From: CBDUEV01 sp965366365
GTDB taxonomy: Bacteria; Actinomycetota; Acidimicrobiia; Spongiisociales; JAENVV01
Direction: 5' to 3'
DNA length: 64,000 nt
NCBI GenBank assembly: GCA_965366365.1
Contig: CBDUEV010000008.1
Coordinates: forward strand, 1-64,000
A program made the position numbers and the translations under genes. Below the pieces are notes generated by a model. It had not been told where the DNA came from, made no database searches, and saw nothing but the letters and a program-made list of their open reading frames with translations. The number at the start of each line of letters is the position of its first letter. Position 1 is the first letter of the stretch. Positions 8,049-15,644 of the stretch are shown here, piece by piece.

Positions 8049-9756
8049 GCCACTCCTCGATCAGTTTCTCGACTTCGTCGGCTGCGCCGTGCAGTTCATC
8101 GGGTTGGCCCGTCTCGAGGCCCCGGAGGACGGTATGGAAGCGTTGGGCGTCCTCGCTCAGCAAACCGGCGATGTCCTGCTCCAGGCGATCCCGCGCCGTG
8201 GTGGCGAGCGCCCGAGCGGCGGCCGACCCGAACACGTGCTCGAGGATCGACTGCTGAGCGGCCGCGGCGCCGGCCGCGATTCCGAACTCGCTTCCCGTGA
8301 GACCTCCCGTCTGAGAGAACACCACCAGCAGCAGGGTCACTGCTGCCGCGTTGACTCCGAGGGACGCCACACGCGCGACCCGTTTCTTGCCCACACCCTG
8401 CTCTGCGATGAGCTCGGCCAGCCCGGCGATCCAGTCCTCGACAGCCTCGGTCGCGCGGTCGGGCGTTCCGTCGTCACAACGCCACAGCCGGGCATCGGCG
8501 AGGAGATCTCTACCACCGGGGTGGAGATCCCACGCTCCTGCTGCAGCCCGGGCGGCGAGATCGGCGCGCCGCACCACGGCGGTCACGAGTTCGTGCTCGG
8601 CCTCACGACCGACGGTCGTCTCGGCCGCGGAGGCCCCTCCCAACACCCGGCGACCCCATGCTCGCACCCGGCCGGCTCCCTCGGTGAGCGCTTTGAGCAG
8701 CTCACCCGTCCCGACGAAATCCTGCCACCTACGGAGGACCTCTCCACGAATGAGCGTCCCATTGTCGAGAGAACGCTTCACCTCGTCCATCTGTTTGGCG
8801 TAGGCCTCGTCGACCACCCTGCCCAGGTCCTCCAGCTGCGCGCTCTCCATCGCCACCTCGGCGGCGAGCTGCCGAGTTCGCTCCACGGCGTCTCTCCCAG
8901 CACCGAGAACCGCAGATTCGACGACCCGATCCCGCTCCTCCCTGTCCGCCATCGTCTCGAGGTGATCTCGAATCGGCCGGACTGCTGCGGCGGACAATCC
9001 CCCATGAGCAGGTTCTATCGGCTGTTCGGCGAGCGTGACGATCTCGTCCCCTGCGGAAATGATCCCACCTTCCGCCAAGCGCCGCCGGTAGTCGGCCACG
9101 ATGGGGTCGATTCCAAGTGCGTCGAAATCCGTCGGCATACGGTTCATGATGTAGACCATCGGAAGCCTTCTGGCTTTGGCTTTCGCCAGGAACTCCCACG
9201 GCACGGCGTCGGCATAGCGTTGAGCCGAAGTGACGAACAGGCAGACATCGGCGACCGCCAGAAGCTCGTCGGCGATCTCTCGATGGACTCCCTCGACGGA
9301 GTCGAAATCCGGTGCGTCGATGACCGTGAGCGTCTCGAGAATGGGGTCGACCGACGGCACCAGGGTCAGCGAGCGCACCGCGCTGGGGTCGGTCGAATAC
9401 CCCGTGAGGAAATCTTCGGCATAGCGGCCCGCGTGGTCCCGATGGCACCAGATGACCGGCCGCCTCGTCGTCGGACGAACCGCTCCCGGCTCGGAGATCC
9501 TGGCCTGGGCGATGGAGTTGATGAGCGTGGACTTCCCTGCGCCGGTCGAGCCGACCAGCACGGCCACGATCGGTGCGCCGAGATCCCCCAATCGGGGAAT
9601 GAGGTATTCGCGGATCGCCCAGAGGAGGTCGTCACGTTCACCGGTTCGTCGCTCCGCATCCCCGCCGGGAAGCCGGAACTCGGCCGCGGAGACGGCTTCG
9701 GCGAGCCGATGGAGCGCTGCCCGTAGGTTCGTTTCGGCCGCCAGATCTGCACACAT
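8038..9756 (-). CDS. Dynamin-like membrane GTPase (first of a pair)
   Basis: About 572 residues. A P-loop GSTGAGKS is at 69-76, RPTTRRP follows as G2, and IDAPDFDS is G3; the G4 region reads YIMNRMP. The C-terminal part contains a helical stalk and a hydrophobic hairpin (VTLLLVVFSQTGG and GIAAGAAAA), suggesting two membrane segments. The ATG at 9756 has GGGAG about 10 nt upstream; a TTG at 9777 in the same frame would run into the divergent promoter and is less likely. It heads a three-gene operon with a second GTPase and MscS and is divergent, 59 bp away, from the coiled-coil PD-(D/E)XK-like gene. Confidence 0.78.
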   Translation of the reverse strand: MCADLAAETNLRAALHRLAEAVSAAEFRLPGGDAERRTGERDDLLWAIREYLIPRLGDLGAPIVAVLVGSTGAGKSTLINSIAQARISEPGAVRPTTRRPVIWCHRDHAGRYAEDFLTGYSTDPSAVRSLTLVPSVDPILETLTVIDAPDFDSVEGVHREIADELLAVADVCLFVTSAQRYADAVPWEFLAKAKARRLPMVYIMNRMPTDFDALGIDPIVADYRRRLAEGGIISAGDEIVTLAEQPIEPAHGGLSAAAVRPIRDHLETMADREERDRVVESAVLGAGRDAVERTRQLAAEVAMESAQLEDLGRVVDEAYAKQMDEVKRSLDNGTLIRGEVLRRWQDFVGTGELLKALTEGAGRVRAWGRRVLGGASAAETTVGREAEHELVTAVVRRADLAARAAAGAWDLHPGGRDLLADARLWRCDDGTPDRATEAVEDWIAGLAELIAEQGVGKKRVARVASLGVNAAAVTLLLVVFSQTGGLTGSEFGIAAGAAAAQQSILEHVFGSAAARALATTARDRLEQDIAGLLSEDAQRFHTVLRGLETGQPDELHGAADEVEKLIEEWHGT

Positions 9757-9803
9757 GGATGAGCGATTCTCCCACAATGCGCGAATGTGTCACACCTTCC
9801 GGA

Positions 9804-9809
9804 TACATT
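9804..9809 (+). promoter_or_regulatory. -10 box for a leaderless mRNA
   Basis: TACATT ends 6 nt before the ATG at 9816, with no Shine-Dalgarno sequence. It lies in the 59-bp gap shared with the divergent GTPase operon, so both could be controlled together. Confidence 0.55.
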
Positions 9810-9815
9810 GTCGCC

Positions 9816-11123
9816 ATGACCTCCTCAGCCAAGCTTCCTGCAGAATCGACCGCCGTGGCCGTGCACGGCGACAGCATTCACATCGACGGCTTGATCGTCG
9901 AGGACTCGACCCTCGCCTCCCTCCTGAGACGGGAACCAGAAGAGCAATGGCCCGCCGTCGTGGCTCGAGCGCTCGGAGTGGGTGCGCGTGGGCTCGCCTC
10001 CATGGGCTTGGGGGTGGATCTCGATGAAGTCGACCTCCGTATGGAGAGGAGCGTTCGCCGCTTGACCGACGAAGCTCAGAACCAGGTGAGCCGGGTCCTC
10101 GACACCGCCAGGAAGGGCTTCCGCGAGGAACTCGATCCCGAGATCCGGTCGTCCGTCATGGCCCGCTCCCTGCAGGAGTTCCAGCGCTGGCAGGGCGAGT
10201 TCCTGCACAGCATGGACCCGTCCCAGAGCGACAGCCACACCGGCCGCCTCGTGGCCTCGCTGGGAGAGTTGGTGGGACCCGGGGGGCTCCTCGAATCCAA
10301 GGTGACGGAGTTGTTCGACCCGGCGTCGGACACGTCGGGGCTCGGGTTGCTCACCGCGCTGGTCGACGAACGGTTCGCGGAGATGCGAGATCTCTTGATG
10401 AAAGCCGAGGGCGCCGCCGCCGAGGCCGAGCGCGGCACCCAGAAGGGATTCGCCTACGAGGACCGGGTCGAGGAAGCCTTGCGACTCGCCGCCACACGAC
10501 TGCCAGGAGCGTATGTCGAACGAACCTCGACCGAGACCGGATCACTCGATGCGTCGTCGAAGGTGGGTGATTTCGTCATCACAACCGATGCCGGCCACCG
10601 CATCGTCGTGGAGGCGAAGAACGTTTCCTCTCTCGCCGTCCACGGCAAGTCGGGCGTTCTCAGTGAACTGGACCTCGCCATGGCCAATCGTCGAGCATCG
10701 TTCGGTATCTGCGTGTCGGCACAAGACGCCTTTCCCACCGAGGTCGGTTCGTTCCGCTCTGACGGTCACCGACTGCTGATCGTCGACGACGGCGACGGCC
10801 TGATGCTCGAGGTGGCCCTGCAGTGGGCAGTGGCCACCCTGGTCGCCGAGGCATCGGTCACGCCCAGCTTCGACATCTCGATGGTCCGTGAACGCCTGGC
10901 CAGGCTCCGGTCGTTGGCTCGGCAATTCTCCAACACGCAGCGGTCCCTCACGAAGATCAGTTCCTCAGTCACCAGCGTGCAGACCGACCTGGCCGAGATG
11001 AGGGCGGAGTTGCTGGCCGCAGCTGATGAGATCGCCTTGGAACTGAGCAGGGCGAGCAGCGATGGGGACGGCGATGCTCGCGCCGACGTCTTTGATCTCC
11101 GTCCGGCGGCAGGCGCCAGCTGA
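9816..11123 (+). CDS. Coiled-coil protein with PD-(D/E)XK-like nuclease core
   Basis: About 435 residues. The N-terminal half is acidic and helical (residues 75-205, likely coiled coil). A central segment has the order E215 (KGFAYED), D252 (GDFVITTD) and E266-A-K268 (VVEAKN) on beta strands, the pattern of PD-(D/E)XK nucleases. Another helical coil (about 350-415) and a disordered tail follow. The layout recalls restriction-endonuclease-like proteins with long coils such as DUF2130 or RmuC relatives, but I cannot name a family. The ATG at 9816 follows a TACATT box; an in-frame start at 9759 would overlap the divergent gene. Being divergent from a dynamin-like operon hints at a shared function. 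Confidence 0.65.
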   Translation: MTSSAKLPAESTAVAVHGDSIHIDGLIVEDSTLASLLRREPEEQWPAVVARALGVGARGLASMGLGVDLDEVDLRMERSVRRLTDEAQNQVSRVLDTARKGFREELDPEIRSSVMARSLQEFQRWQGEFLHSMDPSQSDSHTGRLVASLGELVGPGGLLESKVTELFDPASDTSGLGLLTALVDERFAEMRDLLMKAEGAAAEAERGTQKGFAYEDRVEEALRLAATRLPGAYVERTSTETGSLDASSKVGDFVITTDAGHRIVVEAKNVSSLAVHGKSGVLSELDLAMANRRASFGICVSAQDAFPTEVGSFRSDGHRLLIVDDGDGLMLEVALQWAVATLVAEASVTPSFDISMVRERLARLRSLARQFSNTQRSLTKISSSVTSVQTDLAEMRAELLAAADEIALELSRASSDGDGDARADVFDLRPAAGAS

Positions 11124-11182
11124 GGGGCGCCTTCCGGCGAGGGGCCCAGCTGGCCTACCCGCCCATCGTGGGCAGGGCAACC

Positions 11183-12463
11183 TCAGGCCCGATTGCCGAA
11201 CCGGAGCGCCACCGAAGACCCGCCGGATTCGTGTCGCTCGACCGTCATCTCACCACCGTGGGCTTCAGCCGCCTGCCGGGCGATGTCGAGCCCCAAACCC
11301 GTGGACCCCGCACTGGATCGACCACGGGCGGTCAACGCCGGGTCGAAACCGGGCCCCCGATCCACCACATGGAAGGTTCCGTCCGGAGTGACGGAGATCG
11401 TGCAGGCCGACCCCTCCGGCGTGTGCGCGAAGACGTTGGTGATGAGGGCATCGACCGCTGCCGAGATGTCGTCGGGGTGTCCGGCGACCAGGACGGGGTG
11501 CTCGGGAACCCGCACCTTCCACGGACGCCCCTGTTCTTCTGCCAGTGGCTCCCAGAAACCGGCGCGATCGACCACGATTTCTCCGAGGTCACTGGTCATC
11601 CCGGCTCCCTCTCGGACGGGACGGCGGGCTTGCCGAATCACATGGTCGACCGTTCGTTCCATCTCGGCAACGTCGTCCTGAAGCCGCTGGCGCACGTCGT
11701 GGGCCTCTACCGAGTCGACATCCAGTTGAAGCGCCGTCAGCGGGGTTCGCAGTCGATGGGAGGTATCGGCGATCGCTTCACGTTCGTTGGAGATCAACTC
11801 GACGATCCGGCCGGCCAGCAGATTGAAGGCGTGGCCGGTTTCCTGGATCTCCGGAGGCCCCCCGGGCGTCACCCGCATCTCCAGGTCCCCCTGCCCGAGA
11901 TGAGCGGCGGCCTGGGACAACGCCCGTACGGGCACCACCATCGCCGAGCCGAGACGGTCGGCCAGGAACACCGCGACACCGACCGAGAAGATTGCCAAGA
12001 GCCCCAGGATGAACCAGGCCGAGGTGACGTTGCGACGCAGAAGCGCATCGGAGGCGAATCCGTACACCACCGTGATCGTGTCGTCCGGGGTGAGCACCGG
12101 CACCGCCACCGCCTCCCCACCTTCGACTTCGCGGACGGCGATAGACCGTGCGAGCTTGGCGTCCGACACCACGGCAGTGTCCACTTCGAGGCCGCCGACC
12201 ACGACGCCATCCGGCATCACAATGACGATCACCTCGCCCGGGAGGCGTCGTTCGGTGGCCAGAATGGCTTCCGCCTGCGAAACGCTGACCGGCTGCGGCT
12301 GGTAGGCGACCAACGTGCGTGCCAGGCTTTGGGCGTCCCGCTCCACGTTGGCCATCGCCCGATCGTGCGCCAGGTTGGCGACCAGCAGCGCCAGAGGAAC
12401 CATGAAGGCCAGCACGACCATCGACGTCGTCGCCAACGCCACCAGAACGAGTTGGCGCCTCAC
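11183..12463 (-). CDS. Sensor histidine kinase
   Basis: The 426-residue protein is a membrane sensor kinase. Two helices (about 7-32 and 148-168) flank a periplasmic sensor domain of about 115 residues; a HAMP segment follows. The phosphoacceptor H236 sits in SHRLRTPLTAL, and the ATPase domain has NVFAHTPEG, DRGPGFD and GSTGLGLDIA. It should phosphorylate the response regulator encoded just upstream, whose stop overlaps its start by 4 nt (12460-12463). The signal is unknown; the extracytoplasmic domain shows no motif I recognise. It is convergent with the coiled-coil nuclease-like gene. Confidence 0.92.
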   Translation of the reverse strand: MRRQLVLVALATTSMVVLAFMVPLALLVANLAHDRAMANVERDAQSLARTLVAYQPQPVSVSQAEAILATERRLPGEVIVIVMPDGVVVGGLEVDTAVVSDAKLARSIAVREVEGGEAVAVPVLTPDDTITVVYGFASDALLRRNVTSAWFILGLLAIFSVGVAVFLADRLGSAMVVPVRALSQAAAHLGQGDLEMRVTPGGPPEIQETGHAFNLLAGRIVELISNEREAIADTSHRLRTPLTALQLDVDSVEAHDVRQRLQDDVAEMERTVDHVIRQARRPVREGAGMTSDLGEIVVDRAGFWEPLAEEQGRPWKVRVPEHPVLVAGHPDDISAAVDALITNVFAHTPEGSACTISVTPDGTFHVVDRGPGFDPALTARGRSSAGSTGLGLDIARQAAEAHGGEMTVERHESGGSSVALRFGNRA

Positions 12464-13143
12464 GACTCCGGGGAAACGAGCTTCACGCCGACGCCGCGCA
12501 CGGTGTGGATGAGGCGAGGTTCGGCAGCCGATTCACCCAGCTTCTTCCGCAACCAGGACACGTGCACGTCGACGGTCTTGTCGGCACCGCCATAGGGTTG
12601 CCTCCACACCTCTGCGAGGAGTTCCCGTTTGGACACCACCACGCCGGGTCGATCCGCCAGGTAGGCGAGCACGTCGAACTCCTTCTTGGTCAAGTCCAGA
12701 TCCCGACCGCCGAGTCGAGCAATTCGAGCTTCCGGGTCGACCTCGAGGTCACCGACCCGAACCGATCCGGGACGGTCATCGGACCGAAGGCGCCGGAGCA
12801 CCGCCCGAATCCGCGCATCGAGATGCTGAGCCGAGTAGGGCTTGATCACGTAGTCGTCGGCCCCTGCGTCGAGCACCTGGACGATTCCTGACTCGTCGTC
12901 TCGGGCAGTGGCGACGAGAACCGCCGCGTCCGAGACGGCACGGATCATCTTCAAGACCTCAGCACCGTCGATATCGGGCAGACCCAAGTCGAGGACCACC
13001 GCGTCCGGGGCAGTCGACACGACCAGCTCGACCCCGGCCATACCCGAAGCCGCCGTCTCGACGTCGTGGCCGAGAGCAGCCAGCGACCGCGTGACCGCCT
13101 CCCGCACTCTCTGATCGTCCTCGATGACAACAACACGAGCCAT
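12460..13143 (-). CDS. OmpR/PhoB-family response regulator
   Basis: The 227-residue protein has a receiver domain with E8, D9 and D10, phosphoacceptor D52, T79 and K101, and a C-terminal winged-helix DNA-binding domain ending in HTVRGVGVKL. It is the partner of the kinase that overlaps it by 4 nt. The gene heads the pair and has TAATGT 6 nt before its ATG with no Shine-Dalgarno sequence. It is divergent from a small membrane-anchored envelope protein gene that could be a target. Confidence 0.93.
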   Translation of the reverse strand: MARVVVIEDDQRVREAVTRSLAALGHDVETAASGMAGVELVVSTAPDAVVLDLGLPDIDGAEVLKMIRAVSDAAVLVATARDDESGIVQVLDAGADDYVIKPYSAQHLDARIRAVLRRLRSDDRPGSVRVGDLEVDPEARIARLGGRDLDLTKKEFDVLAYLADRPGVVVSKRELLAEVWRQPYGGADKTVDVHVSWLRKKLGESAAEPRLIHTVRGVGVKLVSPES

Positions 13144-13149
13144 ACCGCC

Positions 13150-13155
13150 ACATTA
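13150..13155 (-). promoter_or_regulatory. -10 box for the leaderless two-component operon
   Basis: TAATGT on the minus strand is 6 nt from the start codon of the response regulator; no ribosome binding site is present between them. Confidence 0.55.
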
Positions 13156-13235
13156 GATGCCGCGCCGACGAATACTTCGACTCGCCGGCCACTTTGCCGC
13201 TTGTTAACGCCCCCATATCGGCGCTAAGTGGTGCA

Positions 13236-13868
13236 ATGCGCAACAATGGGCGGGTGAACAATCGCGTCGTCCTCGGGTTTGCCTGGCTTGCTGCCACCAT
13301 CGTGATGATGGTCGTCACCTACTCGGCTGTGAACCTGGTGGGCTCATCGGTCACGGACCAGCCACTGCAAGCCTCCAACACCGTACAGACGACCATCGCC
13401 GACCGGGTGTCCGGTCAGGGGGACACGACGACGACTTCGATCCTCCTTCCCGGGGAAGAGCGGCCTGTCACCGGCGTGCTCGAAAACGTGACCTCGGCGA
13501 CTTCGTCGACCCTTCCCGATGGCCCGACGACCACCGCCGCGTCGGTGGCGCCGCCGGGCACGACCCCCACCAGCGTCGCCACGAGTCCCTCGTCAGTCAC
13601 CAGCTCGACGTCGACAACCGAGCCTGCTGTCAAGACGACAGGCCCATTCCCGGTGACGTCGGGAGGTGGAGTGATCACGGTGTCGTGCACCGGCGACGAC
13701 GTCGTTTTTCTCGGGGCGACTCCTTCTGCCGGCTACACGATGCAGATAGAGGACCAGGGGCCCGAGAAGGTGGCCGTTTCGTTCTCTTCCACGGAGAACG
13801 AATGGGAGATCGAGGTGAGATGCGTGGATGGAAGAATCGACCCAAAGGTGGAACTCGACGAGGAGTAG
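13236..13868 (+). CDS. Membrane-anchored extracytoplasmic protein of unknown function
   Basis: About 210 residues. After a short basic start, one membrane helix (about residues 10-32) is followed by a long Ser/Thr/Pro/Ala-rich stretch (about 55-145) and a small C-terminal domain of about 65 residues holding two cysteines (VSCTGDD and VRCVDG) that could form a disulfide. It is probably anchored in the inner membrane with the small domain outside. I do not recognise the domain. The start is uncertain: ATG 13236 or GTG 13254. It is divergent from the response regulator gene. Confidence 0.6.
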   Translation: MRNNGRVNNRVVLGFAWLAATIVMMVVTYSAVNLVGSSVTDQPLQASNTVQTTIADRVSGQGDTTTTSILLPGEERPVTGVLENVTSATSSTLPDGPTTTAASVAPPGTTPTSVATSPSSVTSSTSTTEPAVKTTGPFPVTSGGGVITVSCTGDDVVFLGATPSAGYTMQIEDQGPEKVAVSFSSTENEWEIEVRCVDGRIDPKVELDEE

Positions 13869-13890
13869 TGAACCGCCTGGCTCGCTTGGA

Positions 13891-14772
13891 TCAATCCAGC
13901 AGGGCTGCCAGAGCAGTGGGCAGTTGGGGATGAGCGAACTCGAAGCCCGCTCCCACGAGAACATCCGGCACGACCCGTTGTGAGGCCAGCAGAAGCTCGT
14001 CGGCGAAGTCGCTGCCGAGCACCAGGCGCAGGGCCACCGACGGAGCCGGAAGGACGGCCGGCCGACCCAACGCCTCGGCCAGCGCAACGGTGAACTCTCG
14101 ATTGGTGACTGGATTCGGAGCCACGAGGTTGGTCGGCCCCTCGACGCCGTCATTGTCGAGCAGGAAACGAATCGCCTCCACCTCGTCCACCATCGAGATC
14201 CAACTCCAGAACTGATCACCCGATCCCAGCCGTCCACCCGCGCCGAGCTTGAAGAGACGCAGGAGAGGCTCGAGCGACCCGCCTTCGGGGGTCAAGACCA
14301 GCCCGGTCCGGGCGAGCACCGTCCGCACTCCTGCCTTCGACGCCGGATCGGCCGCCGCTTCCCATGCTTCGACAACACCGGCCAGAAAGCCGCTCCCTGG
14401 TTCGCTCGTCTCGGTGAGGGCCTCGCTCCCCCGGTCGCCGTAGAATCCGATCGCCGATCCGGACACGAACACCGACGGACGACGCTCGGCCGCCAGCTCG
14501 GCCAGCAGAGTCGTTGAGGCGGTTCTACTCGCCGAGATGGCCCGGCGTTTGGCCGAAGTCCAACGACCGGCCAGAGGTTCGCCGGCCAGGTGCACGATGG
14601 CGTCTACATGCCCGACCGCGCTGCTGTCGAGATGACCGCGCAAAGGATCCCACTCGACCAATCCCGGGCCGGGGCGCCTACTCAAACCGACCACCTCCCG
14701 GCCATCCGCCCGGAGACGGGCAGCCAAGGCCCGGCCGATCAAACCGCTCACACCACTGATCAGAATCCTCAT
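13891..14772 (-). CDS. TIGR01777-type epimerase / SDR39U1-like protein
   Basis: The 293-residue protein begins with the NAD(P)-binding Rossmann motif MRILISGVSGLIG and has the family signatures LAGEPLAGRW, SGSAIGFYGDRG and NREFTVALAEALGRP near the C-terminus. This is the YfcH/SDR39U1 group of extended short-chain dehydrogenases, whose substrate is not known. Its ATG (14772) overlaps the stop of the upstream RecB-like nuclease gene by 4 nt, so both form an operon. The reading frame stays open upstream inside the nuclease gene, but the conserved protein begins at this ATG. Confidence 0.86.
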   Translation of the reverse strand: MRILISGVSGLIGRALAARLRADGREVVGLSRRPGPGLVEWDPLRGHLDSSAVGHVDAIVHLAGEPLAGRWTSAKRRAISASRTASTTLLAELAAERRPSVFVSGSAIGFYGDRGSEALTETSEPGSGFLAGVVEAWEAAADPASKAGVRTVLARTGLVLTPEGGSLEPLLRLFKLGAGGRLGSGDQFWSWISMVDEVEAIRFLLDNDGVEGPTNLVAPNPVTNREFTVALAEALGRPAVLPAPSVALRLVLGSDFADELLLASQRVVPDVLVGAGFEFAHPQLPTALAALLD

Positions 14773-15578
14773 GTCTTGTTCTCCGTAGCGGCGGGCCGCA
14801 ATGGATGACCATCGATGATCGCCACGCTGGCAACGCCTTCGTCGCAGGAAGGGAGCAAGGGACAGTACCGGCACCAGGGGCCACCACGCAGGGGCAGTGC
14901 AGCACCGCTCTCCCAGGCGGCTCGTACGGCGTCGACCAGGTCGGCGACCGACTGAGCGGTGGCCGAGACTTCGGTCGAGGAGGGAGTCGACCGGTAGGGC
15001 TCGGCATCCCGGACCGAATAGGCCTCCACCGCCGAAGGGAGCCTGCCCCGCTCGATCACCCACAGCAAGGCATAGAAACGCAGTTGCTCGGCCGGGTCCC
15101 CGAGGTCACCGGTCTTCCAGTCGACCAGCCTCACGCCACCCTCGGCATCGAAGATGGCGTCGATGCGCCCCACCAGCGTGACGTCCACGGGAAGGTCGAT
15201 CTCGATGAGGACCTCAGCCCCGGCGAATCCGACGTCGGGGATCTTCTTGAACCTCTCGTACAAGGTGCGAGCTTCCTCGATGGCGCCCGACACCTCGCTG
15301 GGTCGCAGGCGAAGCGCCGCCACTTTGTGGTTGAGGTTCGATGAGCCGATCAGCTGTTTGCAGGTGCTCTCGAACACGTCGTCGGCGATGGGGCCCTGGG
15401 CCAGGTGCCGGGCGAAGACGGCGTGCGACAGCCCGCCCTTGAACGCCGCCACGGAATCCGCCCCGAAGACGCCCTGAAAACGGGCGCCTGCCATGGCGGG
15501 ACATTGCGAATACGCCACGAAGGTCGAGGCCGAGATCTTGATCGGCTCACCAGGACGGGTGGACGGGAACTCCAGCAC
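14769..15578 (-). CDS. RecB/Cas4-like PD-(D/E)XK nuclease family protein
   Basis: About 269 residues. The core GRIDAIF followed by VRLVDWKTGD gives the D...DxK pattern of RecB-like nucleases, with a downstream QLRFYALL helix motif (QxxxY type). The C-terminal CRYCPLLPSC, with the early cysteine in AYSQCP, is the cysteine set that binds a 4Fe-4S cluster in Cas4, AddB and related exonucleases. It probably cuts or trims single-stranded DNA ends. The GTG start at 15578 is 6 nt after a TACAGT box on this strand; no CRISPR array or cas gene is near, so a Cas4 role is not supported. Confidence 0.78.
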   Translation of the reverse strand: MLEFPSTRPGEPIKISASTFVAYSQCPAMAGARFQGVFGADSVAAFKGGLSHAVFARHLAQGPIADDVFESTCKQLIGSSNLNHKVAALRLRPSEVSGAIEEARTLYERFKKIPDVGFAGAEVLIEIDLPVDVTLVGRIDAIFDAEGGVRLVDWKTGDLGDPAEQLRFYALLWVIERGRLPSAVEAYSVRDAEPYRSTPSSTEVSATAQSVADLVDAVRAAWESGAALPLRGGPWCRYCPLLPSCDEGVASVAIIDGHPLRPAATENKT

Positions 15579-15584
15579 CCCTCC

Positions 15585-15590
15585 ACTGTA
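15585..15590 (-). promoter_or_regulatory. -10 box for the leaderless nuclease-epimerase operon
   Basis: TACAGT on the minus strand ends 6 nt before the GTG start at 15578. It is one half of a compact divergent promoter region with the VanW-family gene. Confidence 0.6.
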
Positions 15591-15616
15591 TCGGCCGCCT
15601 CGGACATTTCGGCCGC

Positions 15617-15622
15617 TACAAT
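15617..15622 (+). promoter_or_regulatory. -10 box of the VanW-family gene
   Basis: TACAAT is a near-consensus -10 box. AGGAAG at 15635-15640 and a GTG at 15645 follow, so this mRNA has a short leader with a ribosome binding site. Confidence 0.6.
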
Positions 15623-15644
15623 CTCGGCGCACCCAGGAAGACGC

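Noticed and set aside
6618..9726. Long plus-strand frames opposite the two GTPase genes
   Set aside because: They are mirror frames; GTPase motifs on the minus strand are complete and the overlaps fit an operon.
11160..11172. Small hairpin GCCCA-TCG-TGGGC between convergent genes as a terminator
   Set aside because: The stem is only 5 bp and no T run follows; it could be chance in GC-rich DNA.
14769..15578. Cas4-like nuclease as part of a CRISPR system
   Set aside because: The protein is RecB/Cas4-like, but no CRISPR array or other cas gene lies in the window; it is paired with an epimerase gene.
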